This document shows, piece after piece, positions 18,471-27,187 of a DNA stretch of 64,000 bases. Under the pieces are notes generated by a model. It was not told where the DNA came from. It made no database searches and saw nothing but the letters and a program-made list of their open reading frames with translations. A program made the translations under genes and the position numbers. The stretch covers positions 1-64,000 of the forward strand of contig CAWCOL010000009.1 of assembly GCA_963797175.1 (NCBI GenBank). Direction: 5' to 3'. Every line of letters begins with the position of its first letter. Positions within the stretch are counted from its first letter, which is position 1. Source of the stretch: DATLLN01 sp963797175. Lineage in GTDB: Bacteria > Actinomycetota > Thermoleophilia > Gaiellales > JAICJC01.

Positions 18471-19031
18471 TCAGCCGGAGCGGCGCATGCCGGCGGCCAG
18501 CGTCTCCACCAGCCAGGCGAAGCTGGCGTCCGGGTCGAGGTCGATGCCGAAGCCGCCGGCCCGCTCCAGCCCGGCGAAGCCGTGCAGCGCCGAGCGCAGG
18601 CCGCGGGCCGCGTGGATCAGCTCGTCGCCCTCGAGGCCGTAGCCGGCGAGGACGGCCAGCACCGTGCGCAGCACGCCCTCCCCCGCGGCCGCCAGCTCGG
18701 CGTCGTCGGAGGCCGGCGCCCGCTGGAGCGCCTGGTAGACGCCGGGGTGCTCGCAGGCGTACGCGCGGTAGGCGCCGGACAGCGCCAGCAGGGCGCCGTC
18801 ACCGGAGCGCCCGACCACCGCGTCGCGCAGCCGGTCGGCGAACTCGCGGAGCCCCGCCAGCGCCAGGGCCCGGCGCAGGCCCGGCAGCCCGTCCACGTGG
18901 TTGTAGAGCGACGGCACGCGGACGTCCAGCGCGGCGGCGACGGCGCCCAGGGTGAGGGCGTCCAGCCCCTGCTCGTCGGCCAGGCCGGCGGCACAGGCGA
19001 CGACCGACGATTCGGTCAGCCCCTTACGCAT
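18471..19031 (-). CDS. TetR-family transcriptional regulator
   Basis: A 186-residue regulator. The N-terminal helix-turn-helix reads ALTLGAVAAALDVRVPSLYNHVDGLPGL (about residues 24-51), the typical TetR pattern. The C-terminal ligand domain contains RGLRSALHGFAGLERAGGF, which resembles the TetR C-terminal type with a WHG-like motif. Its start overlaps the stop of the upstream metallo-hydrolase gene by 8 bases, so it is probably in an operon with it and controls both through the AT-rich site at 19740-19773. Confidence 0.85.
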   Translation of the reverse strand: MRKGLTESSVVACAAGLADEQGLDALTLGAVAAALDVRVPSLYNHVDGLPGLRRALALAGLREFADRLRDAVVGRSGDGALLALSGAYRAYACEHPGVYQALQRAPASDDAELAAAGEGVLRTVLAVLAGYGLEGDELIHAARGLRSALHGFAGLERAGGFGIDLDPDASFAWLVETLAAGMRRSG

Positions 19032-19725
19032 CGGCCACCGCCGCCAGCGCGCGGTCCATCGCCGCGCCTGGATCGGTGACCACCGGCCCGTGGCCGGGGG
19101 CGAGCGCCGTGGGCTCGAGCGCTCGCAGGGCGGCCGCGGTGCGGTTCTCGGTCGGCCGGTCCCAGGTCGCCATCGACGCCAGCGGGAACCGCAGGTTCGT
19201 GCGGCCGGTGGTCGAGACGCCGGCCAGCGTCGAGTAGGCGTCGCCGGCGATCAGGGTGCCGTACCGTTCGTCGAACAGCGCGATGTGGCCGGGGGTGTGC
19301 CCCGGAGCGGCGACCACCCGCAGCGAGCCGATCCGGTCGCCGTCCGCCACCAGGCGGGTGGGCTCGGTCGCGATGCCCTTGGGCCAGCTGCCGCGCAGCT
19401 TCGACGCCGGCTCGCCCGGCAGCAGCCGCAGGTCGTGCGCGAGCAGCGGCGCCTCGCGCGCGGACACGGCCACCTCGGTGCCCGGCAGCGCGGCCGCCAG
19501 CGCGTCCAGCGATCCCGAGTGGTCGCCGTGCGCGTGGGTCAGCACGATCCGGACGATCGGCAGGTCGAGCCGCCGCGCGGCGTCGAGGATGCCGCCGGCG
19601 CTGCCGCCCAGCATCGTGTCGACCAGGGTGAGGCCGTCGTCCTCGCGGACGAGGTAGGCATTGACGAAGCCCAGCCGGGTCAGCCGGGTCAGATCGGTGG
19701 TCTCGTTGGTGCGAACGCGCATCAT
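19024..19725 (-). CDS. MBL-fold metallo-hydrolase
   Basis: A 233-residue metallo-beta-lactamase-fold protein. Metal-ligand motifs are THAHGDHSG (about residues 63-71), a later His in APGHTPGHIALFDE, the Asp in LIAGDAYS and a C-terminal His in LAPGHGPV. It has the dinuclear zinc layout of general MBL hydrolases (glyoxalase II or quorum-quenching-like); the substrate is unknown. It is the first gene of a pair with the TetR regulator, and an operator-like site sits just upstream of its start. Confidence 0.88.
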   Translation of the reverse strand: MMRVRTNETTDLTRLTRLGFVNAYLVREDDGLTLVDTMLGGSAGGILDAARRLDLPIVRIVLTHAHGDHSGSLDALAAALPGTEVAVSAREAPLLAHDLRLLPGEPASKLRGSWPKGIATEPTRLVADGDRIGSLRVVAAPGHTPGHIALFDERYGTLIAGDAYSTLAGVSTTGRTNLRFPLASMATWDRPTENRTAAALRALEPTALAPGHGPVVTDPGAAMDRALAAVADA

Positions 19726-19739
19726 GGTCTCCCTTGTCG

Positions 19740-19773
19740 TATTAGCCTTTAGACTAACGCTATTAGTTTAGAC
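19740..19773 (-). promoter_or_regulatory. operator-like AT-rich repeat upstream of the MBL/TetR pair
   Basis: This 34-base stretch is far more AT-rich than its surroundings. It contains a dyad with arms CTAA/TTAG (19754-19766) and two direct copies of TTTAGAC (19748-19754 and 19767-19773) whose starts are 19 bases apart. It lies 14-48 bases before the MBL start codon, overlapping where a promoter would be. Binding by the TetR protein is inference. Confidence 0.5.
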
Positions 19774-19783
19774 GTGCAAGACC

Positions 19784-19852
19784 GTGCCGGGCACCGAGCC
19801 CGGCACCCACTCCGGCACGGACTCCGGCACCGTGCCAGACTCGGTGCCGGAG
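19784..19852. repeat. diverged REP-type hairpin pair
   Basis: Two adjacent stem-loops. Positions 19784-19792 pair with 19798-19806 (GTGCCGGGC, loop ACCGA). Positions 19822-19831 pair with 19843-19852 (CTCCGGCACC) around the loop GTGCCAGACTC. The second loop is nearly the same as the loops of the repeats at 28.8 and 38.2 kb. The following bases (to about 19890) contain GATCCGTGACGG, also found in those repeats. I read it as a diverged member of the same family in the 288-base gap between the MBL and rhodanese genes. Confidence 0.6.
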
Positions 19853-20013
19853 ACCTCAGAGCCCGTGACGGATTCGTGCACGATCCGTGACGGCCGCCGT
19901 ACGGCCGAGACGTGGCTCCGGGAGCCGGATCGCGGGCGGCCGGACGAGCCGTCGTCCCTCCCCGGTGGCACATCGGCGGCGCGACAGTCCCGGCGCGCCG
20001 CCGTGACCGGCCG

Positions 20014-20406
20014 TCACGCCTCCGTGAACGGCTCGACCGGCAGGCCCGCGGCCTTCCAGGCGAGAAAGCCGCCTGCCAGGTCGGTCGCACGGTCGACACC
20101 CAGCTCCTGCAGCAGGGCGGCGGCGAGGCTCGACGAGTAGCCCTCCTGGCACATCACGATGATCTCGCCGCGGCAGGCGGCGACCACGGGATCCTGGAAC
20201 CCGGACGTTGGATCGACCCGCCACTCGAGCACGTTTCGATGGATCCGAAGGGCACCCGGTACCAGCCCGCCCGCGACCCGCTGCTCGTGGCTGCGGGTGT
20301 CGATCAGGAGCGCGCCGCGGTCGATCGCCTCGTGCGCCTCGGCCGGCTCCAGCCGGTGCAGCGAGCGGCGCGCCTCGGCCAGCCTGCGGTCGATCGCCCC
20401 GCTCAT
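20014..20406 (-). CDS. rhodanese-like sulfurtransferase domain protein
   Basis: A 130-residue single rhodanese domain. The expected catalytic Cys is in IVMCQEGYSSS, a standard active-site loop, and the N-terminal region has GALLIDTRSHEQR. It would transfer sulfane sulfur; the acceptor is unknown. The ATG at 20406 overlaps the stop of the sua5-like gene in ATGA, so it is the last gene of the prfA-prmC-sua5 set. Confidence 0.88.
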   Translation of the reverse strand: MSGAIDRRLAEARRSLHRLEPAEAHEAIDRGALLIDTRSHEQRVAGGLVPGALRIHRNVLEWRVDPTSGFQDPVVAACRGEIIVMCQEGYSSSLAAALLQELGVDRATDLAGGFLAWKAAGLPVEPFTEA

Positions 20407-20993
20407 CGCAGCCGCTCCACCAGGCCGGCCAGGCCCGGGGCCTCGCGGAGCACGAGCGGCTCCGGCCCGCACACGTCCACCACGCCCGACGGGGTTCCCG
20501 GCAGCTCGCCGCCGTCCACCACCAGCCCCGCCTCGGCCCGCAACTCGCCCGCAACCTCCGCCAGCGTTGCCGGCGCAGGCGCGCCACGGCGGTTCGCGCT
20601 GGTGGCGAGCAGGCCGCCGACCGCGTCCGCCAATACCGCCAGCGCCGGATCGAGCACGGGCACGCGCACGCCGATCCGCTCCGGGCTCGATCCGCACAGG
20701 TGCGGCAGCCGCCGTCCCGGATTGGGCACGACCAGCGTGACGGGCCCCGGCAGCACCCGGCGGCACCGCTCCAGCGCATCGTCGGGCAGCTCGGGCAGGA
20801 TCGACCGAAGCGCTCTCACCGACCCGGCGACGATCGCCGTCGGCTGAGTGGCCGGCCGCTGCTTGAGCGCGTAGACGCGCGCGCACGCGGTCACGTCCGG
20901 CGCCGCACAGCAGATGCCGTAGACCGTGTCGGTCGGCAGCACCGCCAGCGCGCCGGAGCGGAGCAGCGCATCGGCGTCCGGCGTCAGCTCCAC
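20403..20993 (-). CDS. L-threonylcarbamoyladenylate synthase (Sua5/YciO/YrdC family)
   Basis: A 196-residue enzyme making threonylcarbamoyl-AMP from Thr, bicarbonate and ATP for the t6A37 modification of tRNAs. Motifs are LPTDTVYGI at the N-terminus, YALKQRPATQP (KRP-type motif), LPGPVTLVVP, GVRVPVLDP and LLATSANRRG. It lacks the C-terminal Sua5 domain, so it is the short TsaC/YwlC type. The GTG start at 20993 overlaps the prmC stop by 10 bases. Two further overlapping genes (prmC, prfA) precede it, all acting in translation. Confidence 0.93.
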   Translation of the reverse strand: MELTPDADALLRSGALAVLPTDTVYGICCAAPDVTACARVYALKQRPATQPTAIVAGSVRALRSILPELPDDALERCRRVLPGPVTLVVPNPGRRLPHLCGSSPERIGVRVPVLDPALAVLADAVGGLLATSANRRGAPAPATLAEVAGELRAEAGLVVDGGELPGTPSGVVDVCGPEPLVLREAPGLAGLVERLR

Positions 20994-21826
20994 CGGGCCG
21001 ACACCACTCGCTCGATCCCGCCCAGGTCGCGCTCGACCAGCACCGAGCCCCCACCGAGCCGCTCCATCTCGCCGGCCAGCCAGCCGGCCTGGCCGGCGCC
21101 GCACTCGAGCGCCACGGCGCCGGCGGCCGCCAGGTGCTCGATCGCCTCCGGCAGCAGCCGCCGGTAGACCTCGAGGCCGTCCGGCCCGGCGACGGTGGCG
21201 AGCCGCGGCTCCCACTCGCGCACCTCGGGCTCGAGCCCCGCCAGCTCGGCCTCGGTCACGTACGGCGGGTTGGAGACGATCAGGTCGAAGCGGCGGCCGG
21301 CGAACGCGGCCAGCAGGTCGCTCCGCACCATCTCCACCTCCAGCCCCAGCCGCCCCGCGTTCGCGGCCGCCACCGCCAGGGCGTCCTCCGAGATGTCGCA
21401 GGCCGCCACCCGCGCGCCGGGCGCCTCTGCGGCGAGGGAGAGCGCGATCGCGCCCGAGCCGGTGCCAACGTCGAGCACAGTCGGCGCGTCCCTGTCGGCC
21501 AGCAGCGCCAGGCAGCGGTCGACCAGCAGCTCGGTCTCCGGCCTCGGCACGAGCACCCGCGGGTCGACATCCAGGTCGATCGTGCGGAACCCGCGTCGGC
21601 CGGTGATGTAGGCCACCGGCTCGCGCTCGCCGCGGCGGCGGATCAGCTCGCGGCACGCGGCCAGCTCGGGCTCGTCCAGCGGTCGGTCGTGCGCCGTGTA
21701 CAGCTCGATCCGGGACAGGCCCAGCGCGTGGCCGAGCAGCAGCTCGGCGTCCAGCCGCGGCGTCGGGCTGCCGTGGTCGTCCAGGTAGGTGGCCGACCGG
21801 CGGAGCACCTCGGCCAGGGCGATCAC
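20984..21826 (-). CDS. prmC: peptide chain release factor N5-glutamine methyltransferase
   Basis: A 280-residue SAM-dependent methyltransferase that methylates the Gln of the GGQ motif of release factors. It has an N-terminal helical domain, then REPVAYITGRRGFR, the SAM motif VLDVGTGSGAIALSLA and the catalytic NPPY in LIVSNPPYV. It overlaps the prfA stop by 4 bases, so it is coupled to its own substrate gene. Confidence 0.96.
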   Translation of the reverse strand: MIALAEVLRRSATYLDDHGSPTPRLDAELLLGHALGLSRIELYTAHDRPLDEPELAACRELIRRRGEREPVAYITGRRGFRTIDLDVDPRVLVPRPETELLVDRCLALLADRDAPTVLDVGTGSGAIALSLAAEAPGARVAACDISEDALAVAAANAGRLGLEVEMVRSDLLAAFAGRRFDLIVSNPPYVTEAELAGLEPEVREWEPRLATVAGPDGLEVYRRLLPEAIEHLAAAGAVALECGAGQAGWLAGEMERLGGGSVLVERDLGGIERVVSARWS

Positions 21827-22890
21827 GCCGGCGTCGCGGCGAGCTGCCGGCGCCGATCCTCCGCCGCCAGCGCCTCGGTGAACTCGGTCAGGTCGCCCGC
21901 CAGCACCGCGTCCAGGTTGTGCACCGTGAGGTGGATGCGGTGGTCGGTGACCCGGTTCTGCGGGAAGTTGTAGGTGCGGATCTTCTCCGAGCGCGTGCCG
22001 CTGCCGATCTGCGCCAGCCGCGCGGCCGACGCCTCCTGCGCGGCCCGCTCGCGCTCGGCCTCGTACAGCCGTGCGCGCAGGATCTTCATCGCCCGCTCCT
22101 TGTTCTGGAGCTGGCTGCGCTCGTCCTGGCAGGTGACGACGACGCCGGTCGGCAGGTGGGTGATGCGGACGGCGGAGTCGGTCGTGTTCACCGACTGGCC
22201 TCCGTGCCCGCCCGAGCGGTAGACGTCGATCCGCAGATCGTTCTCGTTGATGTCGACCTCGACGTCCGCGGCCTCCGGCAGCACCGCCACCGTCGCCGTG
22301 GAGGTGTGGATGCGCCCCTGCGACTCGGTCGCGGGCACCCGCTGGACGCGGTGCACCCCGCTCTCGTACTTGAACAGCGAGTACGCGCCATCGCCGCGGA
22401 TCTCGAACGCGACCTCCTTGAAGCCGCCCGCCTCGCCGCCGGACGCCGCCAGCGTCTCGGTCTTGAATCCGCGCACCTCGGCGTAGCGCGTCAGCATCGT
22501 GAACAGGTCGCCGGCGAAGAGCGCCGCCTCGTCCCCGCCGGTGCCCGCTCGCACCTCGACGATCACGTCCTTGTCGTCGGCCGGGTCGCGCTCGAGCATC
22601 TCCAGCCGGATCCGCTCCTCGAGGTCGGGGAGCTCGGCGCGCGCCTGGGAGAGCTGCTCCTGGGCGAGCGAGCGGATGTCCTCGTCCGGGTCGTTGAGGA
22701 GCTCGGTCGCCTCCTCCTGCTGCGCCGTCAGGTCGCGCCAGCGCACCGCCAGGCGGTGCGCCCGGTCGAGCGCCTTGTGCCGCCGGGCCGCGTCGGCGTA
22801 GGCACGCTGATCGGCCACAAGGTCGGGGTCGCCCAGGCGCCGCTCGAGCTCTGCGAACGAGCGCTCGATCTCTGCGATCAGCGGTTCCAT
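21823..22890 (-). CDS. prfA: peptide chain release factor 1
   Basis: A 355-residue RF-1. It recognises UAA and UAG, shown by the tripeptide PAT in RVPATESQGR (186-188). The catalytic GGQ is in SGGHGGQSVNTTDS (230-232), the methylation target of the next gene's product. The N-terminal GTGGDEAALF segment is standard. Normal full length. Confidence 0.98.
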   Translation of the reverse strand: MEPLIAEIERSFAELERRLGDPDLVADQRAYADAARRHKALDRAHRLAVRWRDLTAQQEEATELLNDPDEDIRSLAQEQLSQARAELPDLEERIRLEMLERDPADDKDVIVEVRAGTGGDEAALFAGDLFTMLTRYAEVRGFKTETLAASGGEAGGFKEVAFEIRGDGAYSLFKYESGVHRVQRVPATESQGRIHTSTATVAVLPEAADVEVDINENDLRIDVYRSGGHGGQSVNTTDSAVRITHLPTGVVVTCQDERSQLQNKERAMKILRARLYEAERERAAQEASAARLAQIGSGTRSEKIRTYNFPQNRVTDHRIHLTVHNLDAVLAGDLTEFTEALAAEDRRRQLAATPA

Positions 22891-22939
22891 CAGGCCCAGG
22901 ATAGTTGCGCGACCGGGCGTGCCCGGCCGTGTGACCTTC

Positions 22940-23857
22940 TCAGGCCATGACCTCGACGCGTGAGGCGGTGCCCGCTTCCTGCGAGCGCTGCTCAGCGGCG
23001 AGAACGTCCTTGAGCGCGTTGATCGAGACCTCGACCTGGTCGAGCGTCGGCTCGCGCGTGGTCAGGCTCTGAAGCCACAGGCCGGGCGCCAGCAGCGTCC
23101 GCACGATCCGGTTGTCGGGGTGCTTCCCGCCGAACCGGATCAGCTCGTAGGCGAGCCCGGCGATCACCGGCAGCAGCAGGATCCGGGAGAGGATCAGCGT
23201 CGGCAGCGCGGGCCGGCCGACCAGCGCGAACACGAAGACGGCAATCACCATCACCCACAGCAGGAAGGCCGTGCCGCAGCGCAGGTGGATCTTGGAGTAG
23301 CCCTGCACCGTCTCCGGGGTCAGCTCGGCGCCGTCCTCGTAGGCGTTGATCGCCTTGTGCTCGGCGGCGTGGTACTGGAAGACGCGGCGCAGGTCGGGGA
23401 TCATCGAGATCGCGGCCAGGTAGAGGATCAGCAGCGACACCCGGATCAGGCCCTCGATCACGACGAACTGACCGGTCGAGTGCAGCGGCAGCAGGTCGGT
23501 GATCAGCGCCGGCGACACCTTGAACACGACCACGGTGAACCCGATCGCGATCGCGAACGCAAAGATCAGCTGGCCGCGGGTCAGCTCGGCGGAGGGCGCC
23601 TCATCCTCCGAGCCCTCCTCGAGCGCGGCGTAGTGCGCCGAGATCGCGAGCGCGCGGAAGCCGATCACCAGCGACTCGCCGAGGGCGACGATGCCGCGGA
23701 TGACGGGCAGGCGGAGCCACCGGCGGCCGGCCGCAACGCTGGTCACAGGGCTCGACACGGTCTCGACCCCGCCGTCGGGGCGGCGCACCGCCACCGACCA
23801 CGAGGACGGCGTCCGCATCATCACGCCTTCGAGGACGGCCTGGCCGCCGACGTTCAT
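22940..23857 (-). CDS. DUF1385 family membrane protein
   Basis: A 305-residue protein starting NVGGQAVLEGVMMRTPSSW, the hallmark of DUF1385 (YqhQ-like). Several hydrophobic segments follow, with the conserved FQYHAAEHKAINAYEDGAEL (possible metal-binding His) and HPDNRIVRTLLAPGLWLQSL and TTREPTLDQVEVSINAL near the end. The biochemical function is unknown. Its position between rpmE and prfA is common in Actinobacteria and Firmicutes. Confidence 0.92.
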   Translation of the reverse strand: MNVGGQAVLEGVMMRTPSSWSVAVRRPDGGVETVSSPVTSVAAGRRWLRLPVIRGIVALGESLVIGFRALAISAHYAALEEGSEDEAPSAELTRGQLIFAFAIAIGFTVVVFKVSPALITDLLPLHSTGQFVVIEGLIRVSLLILYLAAISMIPDLRRVFQYHAAEHKAINAYEDGAELTPETVQGYSKIHLRCGTAFLLWVMVIAVFVFALVGRPALPTLILSRILLLPVIAGLAYELIRFGGKHPDNRIVRTLLAPGLWLQSLTTREPTLDQVEVSINALKDVLAAEQRSQEAGTASRVEVMA

Positions 23858-23934
23858 CGCCCGTTCACCACCATAGGATCATCGTCGGCAGAACGGCCCC
23901 GCGCAATGAGCGGGATCGCTCGGCCTTGTGTCGC

Positions 23935-24147
23935 TCAGGCCTTCTCGGACTGGCGCGCCTGCCGGCGGCGGAACCGCTCCACCCGGCCGCCCGTGTCAAC
24001 GAGCTTCTGCTTGCCGGTGTAGAAGGGATGGCACTCCGAGCACAGCTCGACGTGCATCTCGGCCTTGGTGGCCCTGGTGACGAACTCGTTGCCGCACGAG
24101 CAGCGCACGTGGGAGACGACGTATTCGGGATGGATGTCAGTCTTCAT
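23935..24147 (-). CDS. rpmE: 50S ribosomal protein L31
   Basis: A 70-residue L31 of the zinc-binding (C+) type: the Cys pair in VRCSCGNEF and CSECHPFYTGKQ give four ligands. It starts MKTDIHPEYVV and ends with a basic tail. The ATG at 24147 begins 7 bases after the threonine aldolase stop; no clear Shine-Dalgarno sequence is visible. Being the zinc form, it is the one made under zinc-replete conditions. Confidence 0.97.
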   Translation of the reverse strand: MKTDIHPEYVVSHVRCSCGNEFVTRATKAEMHVELCSECHPFYTGKQKLVDTGGRVERFRRRQARQSEKA

Positions 24148-24154
24148 AGTGATT

Positions 24155-25183
24155 TCAGCGTAGCAGGGGAGCGCAAATCTCAAGCGCCGCGTCGATCTCG
24201 GCGTCGGACACGTCGAGGTGGGTGACGAAGCGGACGACGCCGCCGTCCAGCGCGGCGCAGAGCACGCCCGCCGCGGACAGCTCGTCCGCCAGCGCGTGCG
24301 CGCTCTCGCCATCCGCGGGCCGGGCCAGCACGATGTTCGTCTCGACCGCGGCCGGGTCGACCACCAGCCGCCGCCCACCGGCGAGCCCTTCGGCCAGCGT
24401 ACGGGCGCGGCGGTGGTCGTCCGCCATCCGCTCGCGGTGGTGCCGCAGCGCGTGCAGGGCGCCGGCGGCGATCACGCCGGCCTGGCGCATACCCCCGCCC
24501 AGGAGCTTGCGGCCGCGGCGGGCCCGCTCGACCAGGCCGGCGTCGCCGACCACGGCCGAGCCCACCGGAGCGCCCAGGCCCTTGGAGAAGCAGACGCTGA
24601 CCGAGTCCACGTCCCGCACCAGCTCGGCCGGCTCGACGCCCGAGGCGACGGCCGCGTTCCACAGCCGCGCGCCGTCCAGGTGCACGCGCAGGTCGTGCTC
24701 GCGGGCGATCGCCGACAGCTCGCGCTGGGTCGCGGGATCGAAGACCAGGCCGCCCAGCTCGCCCAGGGTGTTCTCGATGCAGATCACGCGCTGGCGCGCG
24801 TGGTGGATGTCCGCGGGGTCGCGCAGCACCGCCCGCACGCGGTCGGGCTCGAGGCCGCGCGCTCCGGACAGCGTCAGCGTCTGCGCGCCGCAGAGGACGG
24901 CGATGCCGGCCTGCTCGTGGACGATCATGTGGGCCAGTTCGTGGACGATCACCTCGTCGCCGGGCTGCGTCTGCGAGCGCACCGAGAGCAGGTTGCCCAT
25001 CGTCCCCGAGGGGACGTAGACGGCGGCCTCCTTGCCCAGCAGCGCGGCCAGCTCGCGCTCCAGCTCGATCACGGTGGGGTCGTCGCCCCAGACGTCGTCG
25101 CCCAGCTCGGCGTCGAACATCGCCTGCCGCATCTCGGGCGTCGGGCGGGTGACGGTGTCGGATCGCAGGTCGATGGTGGGCAC
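24155..25183 (-). CDS. low-specificity L-threonine aldolase
   Basis: A 342-residue PLP enzyme of fold type I, cleaving L-threonine or allo-threonine to glycine and acetaldehyde. It starts IDLRSDTVTRPTPEMRQAM, the family signature. The PLP lysine is in CFSKGLGAPVGS at about residue 200; other conserved segments are GDDVWGDDPTV and VHLDGARLWNAAV. The product, glycine, links it loosely with glyA about 6 kb away. It is transcribed divergently from the DUF1272 gene. Confidence 0.95.
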   Translation of the reverse strand: MPTIDLRSDTVTRPTPEMRQAMFDAELGDDVWGDDPTVIELERELAALLGKEAAVYVPSGTMGNLLSVRSQTQPGDEVIVHELAHMIVHEQAGIAVLCGAQTLTLSGARGLEPDRVRAVLRDPADIHHARQRVICIENTLGELGGLVFDPATQRELSAIAREHDLRVHLDGARLWNAAVASGVEPAELVRDVDSVSVCFSKGLGAPVGSAVVGDAGLVERARRGRKLLGGGMRQAGVIAAGALHALRHHRERMADDHRRARTLAEGLAGGRRLVVDPAAVETNIVLARPADGESAHALADELSAAGVLCAALDGGVVRFVTHLDVSDAEIDAALEICAPLLR

Positions 25184-25209
25184 GGCAGGCGGAAGGCTAT
25201 CGTCCCGCC

Positions 25210-25395
25210 ATGGCCCTGGAGATGCGAACCGTCTGCGAGCGCTGCGACGCCCCGCTGGCGATGGACGGCGAGGCCCACATCTGCAGCCACGAGTGCACGT
25301 TCTGCGCCACCTGCGCCGGTGCGATGGATGCGACCTGCCCCAACTGCGGCGGCGAGCTCGTCCCCCGGCCGCGCCGCGCCGCGACCGCCGCCTGA
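25210..25395 (+). CDS. DUF1272 family zinc-ribbon-like protein
   Basis: A 61-residue protein with four Cys pairs: VCERC, CSHEC, CATC and CPNC. It matches the DUF1272 pattern in which the start MALEMRTVCERCDAPL is followed by HICSHECTFC and CPNCGGELVPRPRR. Probably a double zinc-binding module. The role is unknown. It begins 27 bases from the divergent threonine aldolase start and 43 bases before the ETF-QO gene. Confidence 0.88.
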   Translation: MALEMRTVCERCDAPLAMDGEAHICSHECTFCATCAGAMDATCPNCGGELVPRPRRAATAA

Positions 25396-25437
25396 CGCGC
25401 CGCAGCGCCGCGAATCAATCATCTAGGATCGGCCGCC

Positions 25438-27135
25438 ATGAGCCGCCGCCGCCCCGCCGACCACCGCCCGCCCGTGAGGGTCGGCGAGTTCGTCCAGCCG
25501 CCCGAGGCGGCCGAGGACGAGCGCATCGACGTCGGCGTCTGCATCGTCGGCGGCGGGCCCGCCGGGCTGGCCTGCGCCATCCGCCTGGGCACCCTGCTGG
25601 AGGCCGACCCGGCGACCGCCGAGCAGCTCGGCGAGACACCGATCGCGCTGCTCGACAAGGGCCGCGTGGTCGGTGCCCACCTGCTCTCGGGCGCCGTCGT
25701 CAACCCGTCGGCGCTGAAGGATCTGCTGCCCGACGAGGACCCCGCCTCGCTGCCCGGCTGCTACGGCCCGGTGCGCAAGGAGTCGGTCTACGTCATGCGC
25801 GGCGGCTGGGAGGTGCGGATCCCGACGCCCCCGCCGTTCCACAACAAGGGCAACCTGGTCTTCTCGCTAAGCCAGCTGGGCCGGCACCTGGCCGAGCGCG
25901 CGGAGGCGCTCGGCGTGATGGTGCTGCCCGAGACCGACGCGCACCGGCTGCTGGTGGACGGCGACGCCGTCGCCGGTGTCCGCACAGGCGACAAGGGGCT
26001 CGACCGCGAGGGCGAGCCGACCGGCTCGTGGGAGCCCGGCGTCGAGGTGCACGCGCAGACGACGGTGCTGGCCGAGGGGACGCAGGGCCACCTCTCCATG
26101 GCGCTGTTCGAGCGGTTCGGCGTCAGCGGGCGCATGCCCCAGGTGTGGAGCCTGGGCGTCAAGGAGGTCTGGAAGGTCGCGCAGCCGCTCGACCGCGTGA
26201 TCCACACGCTGGGCTGGCCGTTCCGGCTGGGCGGCAAGTGGAACGAGGTGGGCGGCAGCTTCATCTACCCGATGGGCGAGGACATGCTCACGATCGGCCT
26301 GGTCTGCGGCCTGGACACGCTGGACGCGTCGCTCTCGATCCACGACCAGCTCCAGCTGTTCAAGACGCACCCGCTGATCTCGCGCATGCTGGCCGGCGGC
26401 GAGCGGATCGGGTGGGGCGCCAAGACGATCCCCGAGGGCGGCTTCCTCTCCATCCCCGAACGGCTCAGCGTCCCCGGCGCCGTTGTCACCGGCGACAGCG
26501 CGGGCTTCGTCAACGTGCCCAAGCTGAAGGGCATCCACTACGCGATGCGCTCGGGCATGCTCGCCGCCGACACGATGTACGAGAGCCTGCGCGCGGGTGC
26601 CGATCTGCGGACGGCCGGCGCGCTCGAGGGCTACGACAGGCGGGTGCGGGACAGCCACATCTGGAGCGACCTGAAGCGCGTCCGCAACATGCGCCAGGCG
26701 CTGTCCAAGGGGATGATGCTGGGAGCGCCGCTGGGCGGGCTGATGGACATCACCCGCGGCGCGCTGCCGGGCGGCTCGTGGTCGTTCCACCGCGACGCCG
26801 AAGGCCCGGTCGAGTCGGGGACGCGCACCTACCCGGCGCCCGACGGCAAGCTGACGTTCGACAAGCTCTCCAGCGTCTTCCTCTCAGGCAACAGGAGCCG
26901 GGACGACCAGCCGAACCACATCCGCGTGCAGGAGTCCGTGTCCCGCGAGGTCGCCGAGGCGTGGGTGGCGATGTGCCCCGCCGCCGTCTACGAGATCGAG
27001 GACGACCGCGGCGGCCCGACGGTGCGGCTCAAGCTGAGCCCGTCCAACTGCGTCCAGTGCGGCGCGATCACCGCCCGGGGCGGCAGGCTGACGCCGCCCG
27101 AGGGCGGCAGCGGCCCCGAGTACACGCTGACGTAG
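25438..27135 (+). CDS. electron transfer flavoprotein-ubiquinone oxidoreductase-like protein lacking one cluster cysteine
   Basis: A 565-residue homologue of ETF-QO, which passes electrons from reduced ETF to the quinone pool. The FAD-binding motif is CIVGGGPAGLACAIRLG; GSFIYPMGEDMLTIGLV, GAVVTGDSAGFVNVPKLKG and the C-terminal PPEGGSGPEY are all family-typical. The [4Fe-4S] site normally has C-x24-C-x2-C-x2-C. Here Cys513, Cys538 and Cys541 keep the exact spacing, but the last position is Ile544 (NCVQCGAIT). The reading stays in frame through the conserved end, so this does not look like a frameshift. It lies near etfA/etfB (29.5-31.2 kb), its likely electron donors. Confidence 0.9.
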   Translation: MSRRRPADHRPPVRVGEFVQPPEAAEDERIDVGVCIVGGGPAGLACAIRLGTLLEADPATAEQLGETPIALLDKGRVVGAHLLSGAVVNPSALKDLLPDEDPASLPGCYGPVRKESVYVMRGGWEVRIPTPPPFHNKGNLVFSLSQLGRHLAERAEALGVMVLPETDAHRLLVDGDAVAGVRTGDKGLDREGEPTGSWEPGVEVHAQTTVLAEGTQGHLSMALFERFGVSGRMPQVWSLGVKEVWKVAQPLDRVIHTLGWPFRLGGKWNEVGGSFIYPMGEDMLTIGLVCGLDTLDASLSIHDQLQLFKTHPLISRMLAGGERIGWGAKTIPEGGFLSIPERLSVPGAVVTGDSAGFVNVPKLKGIHYAMRSGMLAADTMYESLRAGADLRTAGALEGYDRRVRDSHIWSDLKRVRNMRQALSKGMMLGAPLGGLMDITRGALPGGSWSFHRDAEGPVESGTRTYPAPDGKLTFDKLSSVFLSGNRSRDDQPNHIRVQESVSREVAEAWVAMCPAAVYEIEDDRGGPTVRLKLSPSNCVQCGAITARGGRLTPPEGGSGPEYTLT

Positions 27136-27187
27136 GTCCGCATCGATACGGATCGACGGCGGGGAGATACGATCCGCCCGGCCGGCG

